Shown in pieces: positions 37,000 to 43,827 of a stretch of 43,827 nt of DNA. The stretch is from Pseudoalteromonas sp. CO133X. Lineage in GTDB: Bacteria; Pseudomonadota; Gammaproteobacteria; Enterobacterales; Alteromonadaceae. Numbering within the stretch: position 1 is the stretch's first letter; the number at the start of each line of letters is the position of its first letter. The stretch is taken from NCBI GenBank assembly GCA_004208945.1, contig SGPE01000004.1, positions 1 through 43,827 of the forward strand, written 5' to 3'. The notes beneath the pieces were generated by a model. The model was not told the origin of the DNA and made no database searches. It saw only the letters and a list, made by a program, of their open reading frames with translations. Both the position numbers and the translations under genes were made by a program.

Positions 37000-38919
37000 A
37001 TGATCCAAATCTCAGAAATCGAACTACTTCGTGGTGGTAAAGCACTCCTTAAAGGAGCCAGCGCCACACTTTTCCCTGAACATAAAGTTGGTCTTGTTGG
37101 GGCTAATGGTTGTGGTAAATCAACACTGTTTAGTTTGCTAAAGTCTGAGTTGCAGCTCGATGCGGGTGAGTGCAGCATCCCAAAAGATTGGTCCATCGCC
37201 TCTGTTAAACAAGAAACACCGGCACTGGAAATAAGTGCGCTTGATTATGTTTTGCAAGGCCACCCTGAGTATTATGCGCTCAGAATCGCACTCCGCGAAG
37301 CTGAAAAAAATGACGATGGCGCAGCACAAGCCAAAGCGCATATCGGCCTTGAACATATTCAAGGTTATAGCATCGAAGCCAAAGCTGGTGAACTGCTACA
37401 TGGCTTAGGCTTTAGTAATGAGCAAATAGACAACCCTGTCAGTGCCTTTTCAGGTGGGTGGCGTATGCGCCTAAACTTGGCTCAAGCGCTTATTCGTGAC
37501 GCTGACTTATTGCTGTTAGATGAACCAACCAACCACTTAGATCTCGATGCCGTATACTGGTTAGAGCGCTTTTTACGCGCCTATACTGGCACCCTAGTAC
37601 TGATTTCTCACGACCGTGAATTCTTAGACGCGGTGGTTGATCAAATTTGGCACATCGATCAGCAAAAAATTAATGTTTACAAGGGCCACTACTCGCAATT
37701 CGAACGCCAAAAAGCGGAGCGTTTACTGCAACAGCAAGCTATGTTCGAAAAGCAACAAGAACAAATAGCCCATCTAGAAAAGTTTATTACACGCTTTAAG
37801 GCCAAAGCCAGTAAAGCAAAACAAGCACAAAGCCGCGTAAAAGCCTTAGAGCGAATGGAAAAACTAGCGCCTGCGCATGCCGATTCTCCTTTCGATTTTG
37901 AATTTGCAGAACCCACTGCGCTGCCAAACCCGTTAATGACACTCGACCAAGCCAAAGCGGGCTATGGCGACATCACTATTTTACATAGTATTAAGCTAAA
38001 CCTAGTACCTGGTAGCCGTATTGCCCTGCTTGGCCGAAATGGTGCAGGTAAGTCTACACTTATCAAGCTGTTAGCAGGTGAACTTGACCCACAAGCGGGC
38101 GAAGTGTTCCAGCATCAAGGTTTAAATATTGGTTACTTTGCGCAGCACCAACTGGAGTCTCTTGATTTAACAGCCAGTGCTGTTACGCATTTACAACGTT
38201 TAAATCCGCAAGCAACAGAGCAATCACTGCGCGACTTTTTAGGAGGCTTTGCCTTCATTGGTGATAAAGCCCTTGAGCCAGTTGCTCCATTTTCGGGGGG
38301 TGAAAAAGCACGTTTAGTGCTGGCGATGTTGGTATATCAAAAACCCAACTTACTCTTACTGGATGAGCCTACCAACCACCTAGATTTAGAAATGCGACAT
38401 GCTCTTGTCATGGCACTGCAAGGATTTGAAGGTGCGATGGTTACCGTATCGCACGACCGCCATATGCTAAAAAATACCGCCGATGAGTATTACCTTGTTG
38501 ATAACGGCGAAGTCACGCAATTTGGCTACGACCTTGATGCTTATTACCAGTGGCTTCTAAATGCGAATAAAGAAGCGGCGAAAACACCAGAAGATAATGC
38601 AACAAAAGCTCATTCAAGTGTAAACCGCAAGGAACAAAAGCGCTTAGAAGCTGAATTTAGAAAGTCAGTGCAGCCATTAAAAAAGCTAATCGACACGCTT
38701 GAAAAGCAGCTCGATAAGTACTCAACAGAACTTAATGAAGTTGAAACCGCACTCGGCGACAATGATTTATATAATGACGACAATAAAGCAAAGCTAACAA
38801 AGTTACTAGCGAAGCAAGCTGAGTTAACTCCAAAACTAAATGCCGTTGAAGAAGAATTATTGATGGCGTTGGAAGAACTCGAAGAAAAAGAACAGGCCTT
38901 CGCCGATGAAACCGCTTAA
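37000..38919 (+). CDS. yheS: ABC-F ATPase YheS
   Basis: ABC-F proteins are soluble twin ATPases that act on ribosomes. The 639-aa protein has two nucleotide-binding domains (Walker A GANGCGKST near 34-42 and GRNGAGKST near 345-353). Signatures FSGGWRMRLNLAQ and FSGGEKARLVLA and two LLLDEPTNHLDL Walker B motifs are present. The linker between domains is Lys/Gln-rich (about 240-290) and the C-terminal tail is coiled coil. It aligns with E. coli YheS from the first Met. There is no clear Shine-Dalgarno sequence before the ATG, which is unusual in this window. Confidence 0.96.
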   Translation: MIQISEIELLRGGKALLKGASATLFPEHKVGLVGANGCGKSTLFSLLKSELQLDAGECSIPKDWSIASVKQETPALEISALDYVLQGHPEYYALRIALREAEKNDDGAAQAKAHIGLEHIQGYSIEAKAGELLHGLGFSNEQIDNPVSAFSGGWRMRLNLAQALIRDADLLLLDEPTNHLDLDAVYWLERFLRAYTGTLVLISHDREFLDAVVDQIWHIDQQKINVYKGHYSQFERQKAERLLQQQAMFEKQQEQIAHLEKFITRFKAKASKAKQAQSRVKALERMEKLAPAHADSPFDFEFAEPTALPNPLMTLDQAKAGYGDITILHSIKLNLVPGSRIALLGRNGAGKSTLIKLLAGELDPQAGEVFQHQGLNIGYFAQHQLESLDLTASAVTHLQRLNPQATEQSLRDFLGGFAFIGDKALEPVAPFSGGEKARLVLAMLVYQKPNLLLLDEPTNHLDLEMRHALVMALQGFEGAMVTVSHDRHMLKNTADEYYLVDNGEVTQFGYDLDAYYQWLLNANKEAAKTPEDNATKAHSSVNRKEQKRLEAEFRKSVQPLKKLIDTLEKQLDKYSTELNEVETALGDNDLYNDDNKAKLTKLLAKQAELTPKLNAVEEELLMALEELEEKEQAFADETA

Positions 38920-39328
38920 TAGCGAAGCATTTTGGCAGTTTGCGTGCCGGCTTTATGATGAAGAAGGCATGCAAACACGGCTGTTAGATTATCAAAACCA
39001 GCAAGGCAAAAATGTGAATTTGTGCTTGTTGCTTTATTATTTAAACTCTCTTGAGCTTGCTTTAAACGAATCTCAACTTAATCAGCTTGAATTATGCATT
39101 GTTGAGTTTGACGAGCAGGTATTAAAACCTCTACGCACGGCTCGTGGCTATCTAAAAGCCAATCAAATCGAAATTGCTGACTACGCCACGATTCGTAAAG
39201 AATTACTCAGTGCAGAACTAAAGCTCGAAAAACAACAGCAGCAAATGCTCATTGATAGTGTGAATACTTGCACACTTACATCAAACCCAAAAGCAGATAA
39301 TTTAGGGTTATATATAAAAAAGTGGTGA
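38906..39328 (+). CDS. TIGR02444 family protein
   Basis: This 140-aa cytoplasmic helical protein has the family's N-terminal FWQFACRLYDEEGMQTRLLDYQ pattern, as found next to yheS in many gammaproteobacteria. The function is unknown. The start lies inside yheS (14-bp overlap), so the two are coupled. Confidence 0.88.
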   Translation: MKPLNSEAFWQFACRLYDEEGMQTRLLDYQNQQGKNVNLCLLLYYLNSLELALNESQLNQLELCIVEFDEQVLKPLRTARGYLKANQIEIADYATIRKELLSAELKLEKQQQQMLIDSVNTCTLTSNPKADNLGLYIKKW

Positions 39329-39342
39329 TCCAGTATTTAGAA

Positions 39343-39741
39343 TCAACAGGATATTTTATCGACAGCTTTTATACGCAATCTTGAACCGGTCAATGTTGCA
39401 AGGGCTATAACAATAAACGAGATTGGCAGCTCTATAATAGAGGTTGGAGGAAAAAAATAAAACCTTTGTACGATCAACGAAACGCCTACGCCACTAATAA
39501 AAAAGACTAATAAGTAAACAGAAAAAGCATACTTCCAATGGTTACCTTCACTTCGATATGCCAATAAGCCATATAATAGGAAAGATAAAATGGAGAGAGG
39601 AATAGTTACAGAAAACAAGTAATCAACAGCTTTCGATGATGTGTAGCGGTCTGCACCTAAAACTAAATAAAGTGAGGTTGTTAGAGTAGCTTGCAACAAT
39701 ATTATAGCTAATGAGTATTTAATTATTCGTGTTATTTTCAA
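39343..39741 (-). CDS. Orphan four-helix membrane protein
   Basis: This 132-aa hydrophobic protein has about four predicted helices (about 9-29, 41-61, 70-90, 102-120). I do not recognise the family. The only possible start is TTG at 39741, since an in-frame stop lies six codons upstream; GAG at 39749-39751 (minus strand) is an acceptable ribosome site. The sequence is AT-rich compared with its neighbours and interrupts the yheS-yheT block, so it may be a recent insertion. It is divergent from the DUF3149 gene and could share its FNR sites. Confidence 0.55.
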   Translation of the reverse strand: MKITRIIKYSLAIILLQATLTTSLYLVLGADRYTSSKAVDYLFSVTIPLSILSFLLYGLLAYRSEGNHWKYAFSVYLLVFFISGVGVSLIVQRFYFFPPTSIIELPISFIVIALATLTGSRLRIKAVDKISC

Positions 39742-39841
39742 AGTCGAACTCGACCCTTACCAAGTTATAAAAACAATACCATTTATAGAGAAAATTACAA
39801 AAATATCCCGCATCGTGCTATTTGCCCACCACCTATCAAAC

Positions 39842-39855
39842 TTGATCCAAATCAA
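39842..39855. promoter_or_regulatory. FNR box, consensus, distal
   Basis: TTGATCCAAATCAA is an exact TTGAT-N4-ATCAA site. Its centre is 50 bp upstream of the second box, that is near -91.5 relative to the predicted DUF3149 start. Confidence 0.75.
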
Positions 39856-39891
39856 CTTCTAAATCGCCTTGTGTAGCTTCAGGAAAATAGC

Positions 39892-39905
39892 TTGATCTGG
39901 ATCAT
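39892..39905 (+). promoter_or_regulatory. FNR box, proximal, class II position
   Basis: TTGATCTGGATCAT matches TTGAT-N4-ATCAA at 9 of 10 positions. With the TATGAT -10 box at 39928-39933 and a start near 39940, its centre (39898.5) is at -41.5, the exact position for class II FNR activation. Confidence 0.78.
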
Positions 39906-39927
39906 GTCAGGCTATGCCAAGCCAGCC

Positions 39928-39933
39928 TATGAT
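39928..39933 (+). promoter_or_regulatory. -10 box of the DUF3149 gene
   Basis: TATGAT matches the -10 consensus at five of six positions. There is no separate -35 box; the FNR site occupies that region, as in activator-dependent promoters. The leader would be about 22 nt. Confidence 0.65.
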
Positions 39934-39961
39934 TAACCCATAGACATTAGGAGGCACAACC

Positions 39962-40102
39962 ATGAACGTATTCTTTAGAGATTTTTTTAGCGACCCAGTC
40001 TTATTTATGTCATTTGGCATTTTGGCAGTTGTTATCGTTTTATGCCTTTTTTACGTCGGGTATTTCATTAAAAAAGTACACGACGCTGAAGTTCCTAAAT
40101 AA
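39962..40102 (+). CDS. DUF3149 small single-TM protein, 46 aa
   Basis: The frame starts ATG AAC GTA and encodes 46 residues: an N-terminal FFRDFFSDPVLFMSFG, one membrane helix (about 14-36), and a charged cytoplasmic-type tail IKKVHDAEVPK. This matches the small DUF3149 pattern (short DP-containing N-terminus, one helix, Tyr-x-Lys end). A perfect AGGAGG lies 7 bp before the ATG. The function is unknown. Two FNR boxes in activator geometry and a terminator at 40121-40157 make it a free-standing, probably oxygen-regulated gene. By size and topology it could be a subunit stabiliser, like CydX or CcoQ, but that is inference. Confidence 0.85.
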   Translation: MNVFFRDFFSDPVLFMSFGILAVVIVLCLFYVGYFIKKVHDAEVPK

Positions 40103-40120
40103 GAATTAAGCACGACGCAC

Positions 40121-40157
40121 AAAGCCCCTATCCAATTTTATTGTTTAGGGGCTTTTT
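40121..40157 (+). terminator. Terminator after the DUF3149 gene
   Basis: AAAGCCCCTA (40121-40130) and TAGGGGCTTT (40146-40155) form a 10-bp stem with a 15-nt loop and a T-run. Confidence 0.88.
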
Positions 40158-40244
40158 ATTTGCATAAGCCAAAATCGTTAAACTGTTCTAAACAAGCAAA
40201 AACTTGCTACAATAGGCGCTTGTTTTGTCTTTAAAGTGTCAACT

Positions 40245-41225
40245 ATGTTACCTGAGTTTAAACCTGCGTGGTGGATGCGCAATCGCCATTTGCAAACCAT
40301 AATGCCGCGCTTTTTTCGCCCTTTTCATAAAACACGTTACAACTTATCGACACTTAACACTCCAGATGGTGATTTCTTAGAACTTGCATGGGCACAACCC
40401 CACAATGACCAAGCACCACTGGCAATTGTATTGCACGGGCTTGAAGGCAATATAAATAGCTTTTATGCCAAGGGCATGATGAAAAAACTAAAGCAGCAAG
40501 GGTTTGCGGTTGTGCTTATGCATTTTCGCAACTGCTCACGGGAAGTTAATCGATTGGCTCGTGCCTATCATAGTGGTGAAACTGAAGACCTGCGCTTTTT
40601 TATTAATTATTTGAAAGGTAAATTTCCTTCTCGCCCATTATTTGCCGTCGGCTTTTCTTTAGGTGGCAATGTCTTAGCTAAATACTTAGGTGAACAAGGC
40701 AAATCCTCACACTTAACTGGCGCTGCGGTAGTATCGGCGCCATTTGACTTGTCTGCCTCATGTGAAATTATTCGTAAAAGTTTGTGCAAGATATACCAAA
40801 AATACCTGCTTGATCGCATGAAAAAATCAATGCAAAGAAAGTTGCCACAAATTCAGCAACAAATAAATCTCACACCTGAAAAGTTAAAATCAATTAACGA
40901 CTTATGGCAGTTTGATGACATGCTAACCGCCCCCTTACATGGCTTTTCAGGGGCAGAAGATTATTATCAACAAGCCAGCGCTAAACCTTATCTAAAAACA
41001 ATCGCAACACCGACCCTAATTGTACATGCTAAAGATGACCCCATGCTATCAGTAAAAGCTGTGCCTAATGGTACAGATGTCAGTGACTATGTTACTCTGC
41101 GAGTGTCAGACAAAGGCGGGCACGTAGGCTTTATTAGTGGTAATAACCCATTTAAGCCTGTTTATTGGTTAGAGCACATAGTGCCTAGCTACTTCACACA
41201 GATCGTTAAAAAAGAGCAGTTATGA
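40245..41225 (+). CDS. yheT: YheT family alpha/beta hydrolase
   Basis: This protein (about 326 aa) aligns with E. coli YheT throughout. It has the oxyanion region [20 protein letters not shown], the nucleophile elbow GFSLGGN, the acid in AKDDPM and the catalytic His in KGGHVGFI. The physiological substrate is unknown; relatives are esterases. ATG 40245 is preferred over GTG 40236. The yheU start overlaps its stop (ATGA). Confidence 0.93.
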   Translation: MLPEFKPAWWMRNRHLQTIMPRFFRPFHKTRYNLSTLNTPDGDFLELAWAQPHNDQAPLAIVLHGLEGNINSFYAKGMMKKLKQQGFAVVLMHFRNCSREVNRLARAYHSGETEDLRFFINYLKGKFPSRPLFAVGFSLGGNVLAKYLGEQGKSSHLTGAAVVSAPFDLSASCEIIRKSLCKIYQKYLLDRMKKSMQRKLPQIQQQINLTPEKLKSINDLWQFDDMLTAPLHGFSGAEDYYQQASAKPYLKTIATPTLIVHAKDDPMLSVKAVPNGTDVSDYVTLRVSDKGGHVGFISGNNPFKPVYWLEHIVPSYFTQIVKKEQL

Positions 41226-41479
41226 TCATCCCTCATGAACAAATTGATAAAGACACGCTATATAACTTAATTGAAAGTTATGTACTACGTGAAGGCACCG
41301 ATTATGGTGAGCAAGAGGTAAGTATTGAAAATAAAGTTGCACAGGTTCATCAACAGCTTAAAAGTGGTGAAGCAATGGTGTTTTTTTCTGAGTTACATGA
41401 ATCGGTAACAATAATATCGAAAGCTGAATTCGTTGCTCTGCAAGCTGATCCTGAGTATCAAGCGTCGTTTAACGACTAA
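41222..41479 (+). CDS. yheU: YheU family protein
   Basis: This 85-aa protein has the conserved [21 protein letters not shown] and SELHESVTI segments found in E. coli YheU. The function is unknown. It is coupled to yheT by a 4-bp overlap. Confidence 0.94.
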   Translation: MIIPHEQIDKDTLYNLIESYVLREGTDYGEQEVSIENKVAQVHQQLKSGEAMVFFSELHESVTIISKAEFVALQADPEYQASFND

Positions 41480-41489
41480 ACTTGTAAGT

Positions 41490-41495
41490 TATACT
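41490..41495 (+). promoter_or_regulatory. Possible -10 box of the dipeptidase gene
   Basis: TATACT lies 49 bp before the ATG, with a weak TTTAAC 16 bp further upstream. A start near 41502 would put the hairpin at 41508-41534 at the very 5' end of the mRNA. Confidence 0.4.
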
Positions 41496-41507
41496 GTAAC
41501 CCTTCAC

Positions 41508-41534
41508 AATGGCTTTTTAACTTAAAGAGCCATT
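41508..41534 (+). promoter_or_regulatory. Hairpin burying the dipeptidase ribosome-binding site
   Basis: AATGGCTTTTTA (41508-41519) and TAAAGAGCCATT (41523-41534) pair over all 12 positions (one G-U) around a 3-nt loop. The only Shine-Dalgarno-like sequence, AAAGAG (41524-41529), lies wholly in the 3' arm, 4 nt before the ATG at 41539. No T-run follows on the plus strand, so it is not a terminator. Confidence 0.6.
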
Positions 41535-41538
41535 AAAA

Positions 41539-42732
41539 ATGAAAAAACTAAGCTCATTGGTTGCCACCGTTTCGCTGGCTTTAATTAGCCAAGCACACGC
41601 TGAACAGGCTACTGCATCAGACAAAGCCATAAAACTGGCAAAAGACACTATTTTAATTGACACCCATATCGATGTGCCTTATCGCATTCATAATAAGTGG
41701 GCTGATGTAACAAAAGCCACCGATGACGGCGATTTTGACTACCCACGCGCAGTACAAGGTGGTTTGAACGCTCCTTTCATGTCGATTTATATTCCTGCAA
41801 ACCTAGAATTTGAAGGCAAAGGGAAAAGTTACCAACTTGCTAATCAGCTGATTGATAGTATGGAAGCCATTGTGCAACGTGCCCCTGATAAGTTTGCTAT
41901 TGCAGATTCAACCGCCGATATCAAAGCACAGTTTAAACAAGGCAAAATGTCGATTGCAATGGGTATGGAAAACGGCTCGCCGATTGAAGGTGAGATGAAA
42001 AACCTTAAGCATTTTTATGATCGTGGTGTGCGCTACATCACCCTTGCACACTCACAGAGCAACCATATTTCTGACTCATCTTATGATATCCGCCGTAAAT
42101 GGAAAGGCCTGAGCCCATTCGGTAAAGAGTTAGTCAAAGAAATGAATAACATCGGTATGTTGGTAGATGTTTCACATATTTCTGATGATGCATTTTATCA
42201 AGTAATGGAAATTTCAAAAGTACCTGTGATTGCATCACACTCTTCACTGCGTAAATATACGCCTGGCTTTGAGCGTAATATGAATGATGACATGCTATTG
42301 GTACTGAAAAAGAATGGCGGCGTTATTCAAATCAACTTTGGTTCAAGCTTTGTGACAGCACAAGCTGGCTCTTGGTATGACCAACTAAAATCTGCAAAAG
42401 CCGATAAGAAAAAAGACGGTACTAAGCTAAGCAAAGATTTTGACGCAGCTTATCGTGCTAAAAATCCATTCCCTTATGCAAGCCTTGAGCAGGTGCTAGA
42501 TCACATCGACCATGTCGTTGAGCTCATTGGTATTGATTATGTTGGTATTGGGTCTGACTACGATGGTGTAGGCGACTCTCTACCTACTGGCTTAAAAGAT
42601 GTAGCAAGCTACCCTAACCTTGTTCAAGGGCTTATGGATAGAGGCTACAGCAATAAAGATATTAAAAAGATTCTAAGTGGCAATATGTTACGTGTTTGGC
42701 AACAAGCTGAAGCGTATGCAAAAGCCCACTAA
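41539..42732 (+). CDS. Secreted membrane-type dipeptidase (peptidase family M19)
   Basis: M19 enzymes are zinc hydrolases that cut dipeptides, often with a D-residue. The 397-aa protein has a signal peptide (cleavage AHA-EQ, about residue 21) and the metal motif DTHIDVPYR (about 40-48). It also has AMGMENGSPIEG with the bridging Glu, TLAHSQSNHISDS, and the DVSHISD / ASHSS pair. It is periplasmic or extracellular. A hairpin sits over its ribosome site, and a terminator follows at 42749-42775. A wall-peptide or nutrient dipeptide role is possible. Confidence 0.93.
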   Translation: MKKLSSLVATVSLALISQAHAEQATASDKAIKLAKDTILIDTHIDVPYRIHNKWADVTKATDDGDFDYPRAVQGGLNAPFMSIYIPANLEFEGKGKSYQLANQLIDSMEAIVQRAPDKFAIADSTADIKAQFKQGKMSIAMGMENGSPIEGEMKNLKHFYDRGVRYITLAHSQSNHISDSSYDIRRKWKGLSPFGKELVKEMNNIGMLVDVSHISDDAFYQVMEISKVPVIASHSSLRKYTPGFERNMNDDMLLVLKKNGGVIQINFGSSFVTAQAGSWYDQLKSAKADKKKDGTKLSKDFDAAYRAKNPFPYASLEQVLDHIDHVVELIGIDYVGIGSDYDGVGDSLPTGLKDVASYPNLVQGLMDRGYSNKDIKKILSGNMLRVWQQAEAYAKAH

Positions 42733-42748
42733 CTTTTAATCACTAATC

Positions 42749-42775
42749 AAAGCGCAGTACTCACTGCGCTTTTTG
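42749..42775 (+). terminator. Terminator after the dipeptidase gene
   Basis: AAAGCGCAGT (42749-42758) and ACTGCGCTTT (42763-42772) are perfect arms around ACTC, followed by a T-run. Confidence 0.92.
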
Positions 42776-42856
42776 TTTTTATCAGTACAAGTGATTGATA
42801 ATACTAATTGCCTGCTTTAATCTGCTGGTATTACAAAGCAACTTGGATGATGTGAT

Positions 42857-43732
42857 ATGTCGACTTGGCAAGGAAATATTGCACTTGTTTTGGCAAGCAC
42901 TGCGCTTGGACTAACGATTTACAACCATTTCAGTGTGGATAAACAACGTGCTCCTAGTTCACTTCCCTTTACTATCGATGATTCAATTATTCCCAAACAA
43001 GATAGAGAAAACCTCGTTGCTCTACACGGTTATATTCTTGACTTAGAGACACGTATTAACGAGCTTGAAAATAGAACGCCCACGATTGAGCCTTCGCTTA
43101 TCGAATCAAAAATAAAACAAGTCATCGAAGAGCGTGAAAAAGCACGTATCGCAGAAGCAACGAAAAGAAATCCTTCCGTAAATTGGTTCCGACAACTACC
43201 TGAAGATTATCGACAGCGTATAAAAGCCGATCCGAACTACGCGAATAAATCGATTAATGATGCATTTACAGCGTTATTAAACATGAGTAATACCGACGAT
43301 GATCGCCTAGCAGCTTATGGACAACTCAGAATGACCTTAGGTATGCTGAGACGAGACCTGGATGATACACAGGAATCTTCGGCCATTGATGCCATGATAA
43401 GCATCAGTGAGTATACAAACGAGCCTAAGATACGCATTCAAGCATTGGAGAATTTATCTCACTTAGATGCAGTTTCACCTAAACTAGCCGACTATTTTCA
43501 AAAGCTATTATTAAATGATGCAAATGAGTACGTTAAAAATCTTTCAGCAAGTGCGTTGGTGGCGCAATTTTTCCGCGCCAAGCAGTTGGGAAAAAACCAA
43601 TTAGCGACGACTCTGGCAGAGCGCATCCAAATGCTAGAATCCAATGGTGATAGTAAAGTGGCGAATGCTATGACTAATAACCTCAAACCCTCGCACTTAA
43701 GAGATGAGCTCAATAAATTTATCGAGCAGTAG
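42857..43732 (+). CDS. Uncharacterised membrane-anchored coiled-coil/helical-repeat protein
   Basis: The 291-aa protein has an uncleaved N-terminal helix (about 7-25), a coiled-coil segment (about 56-100, LVALHGYILDLETRINELE), and a C-terminal half of regular helices resembling HEAT repeats (IRIQALENLSHLDAVSPKLADYFQ). No catalytic motif is visible. A binding or scaffold role at the inner membrane is inference. It is monocistronic, with a terminator after it. Confidence 0.72.
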   Translation: MSTWQGNIALVLASTALGLTIYNHFSVDKQRAPSSLPFTIDDSIIPKQDRENLVALHGYILDLETRINELENRTPTIEPSLIESKIKQVIEEREKARIAEATKRNPSVNWFRQLPEDYRQRIKADPNYANKSINDAFTALLNMSNTDDDRLAAYGQLRMTLGMLRRDLDDTQESSAIDAMISISEYTNEPKIRIQALENLSHLDAVSPKLADYFQKLLLNDANEYVKNLSASALVAQFFRAKQLGKNQLATTLAERIQMLESNGDSKVANAMTNNLKPSHLRDELNKFIEQ

Positions 43733-43755
43733 CCAAAATTTTCTGTTAGGCATTA

Positions 43756-43781
43756 AAAAAGGCCGCCTAGGCGACCTTTTT
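43756..43781. terminator. Bidirectional terminator at the right end
   Basis: AAAAAGG-C-CGCC and GGCG-A-CCTTTTT pair with one mismatch around a short loop (43756-43781). T-runs exist on both strands, as between convergent genes. Confidence 0.75.
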
Positions 43782-43809
43782 ATAAGCTGTGAAGCTCTAT
43801 CTGTTGATA

Positions 43810-43827
43810 TTACTCAACGATAGTTGC
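43810..43827 (-). CDS. Possible 3' end of a minus-strand gene
   Basis: On the minus strand the window edge reads GCA ACT ATC GTT GAG TAA (ATIVE-stop), 28 bp before a bidirectional terminator. The frame is open to the edge, but five codons cannot identify a gene. Confidence 0.3.
   Translation of the reverse strand, partial: ATIVE

Overview
The window looks like chromosomal core DNA of a marine gammaproteobacterium of the Alteromonadales, most like Pseudoalteromonas. The basis is the fairly AT-rich sequence, protein sequences close to but distinct from the Escherichia/Vibrio forms, and conserved neighbourhoods (leuABCD with a leader peptide, fabR next to a desaturase and sthA, hemE next to rsd, and a fkpA/slyX/yheV/yheS/yheT/yheU block). 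I see no tRNA, rRNA, CRISPR array, phage or intact insertion sequence. Assignment is by recognition of families, not by a database search.

Layout. (1) 126-8292, minus strand: a complete caa3/aa3-type cytochrome c oxidase locus, coxB-coxA-ctaG-coxC, then surf1, a small thioredoxin-like gene, ctaA, ctaB and a Sco copper chaperone. One short plus-strand DUF2909 gene is embedded head-on within it. (2) 8805-14181: lexA with two SOS boxes, a MenI/YdiI-like thioesterase, a PepSY membrane protein, endonuclease I, and an S41 protease lipoprotein coupled to a small lipoprotein. (3) 14215-18359: a nitric-oxide defence module, hmp and nnrS, divergent from norR, with a sigma-54 promoter and two NorR-type sites between them. 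(4) 18360-22578: a LysR regulator, an FMN reductase, a TerB-like protein and several uncharacterised envelope proteins. (5) 22689-27588: leuABCD with a leucine attenuator whose leader peptide has four consecutive Leu codons. (6) 27731-31051: fabR divergent from a membrane fatty-acid desaturase and sthA, with a palindromic FabR-type operator over the predicted desaturase start site. (7) 31100-33244: hemE and rsd, divergent, with a strong candidate small-RNA gene between them. (8) 33390-43732: ldcA-like carboxypeptidase, fkpA-like lipoprotein, a WD40 lipoprotein, slyX, yheV, yheS, a TIGR02444 gene, a 46-codon DUF3149 gene, yheT, yheU, a secreted M19 dipeptidase and an uncharacterised membrane-anchored protein.

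How the genes work together. The left arm builds a terminal oxidase with its haem A and copper supply. Central modules handle SOS control, NO detoxification, leucine synthesis and unsaturated fatty-acid synthesis, each with a readable local control element. The less conventional signals are: a 46-residue single-TM protein behind a near-ideal FNR class II promoter with a second FNR box 50 bp upstream (39842-40102); a candidate ~125-nt RNA with repeated AACAAUAA motifs and a strong terminator (32342-32503); and a 12-bp hairpin that buries the Shine-Dalgarno sequence of the dipeptidase gene (41508-41534).
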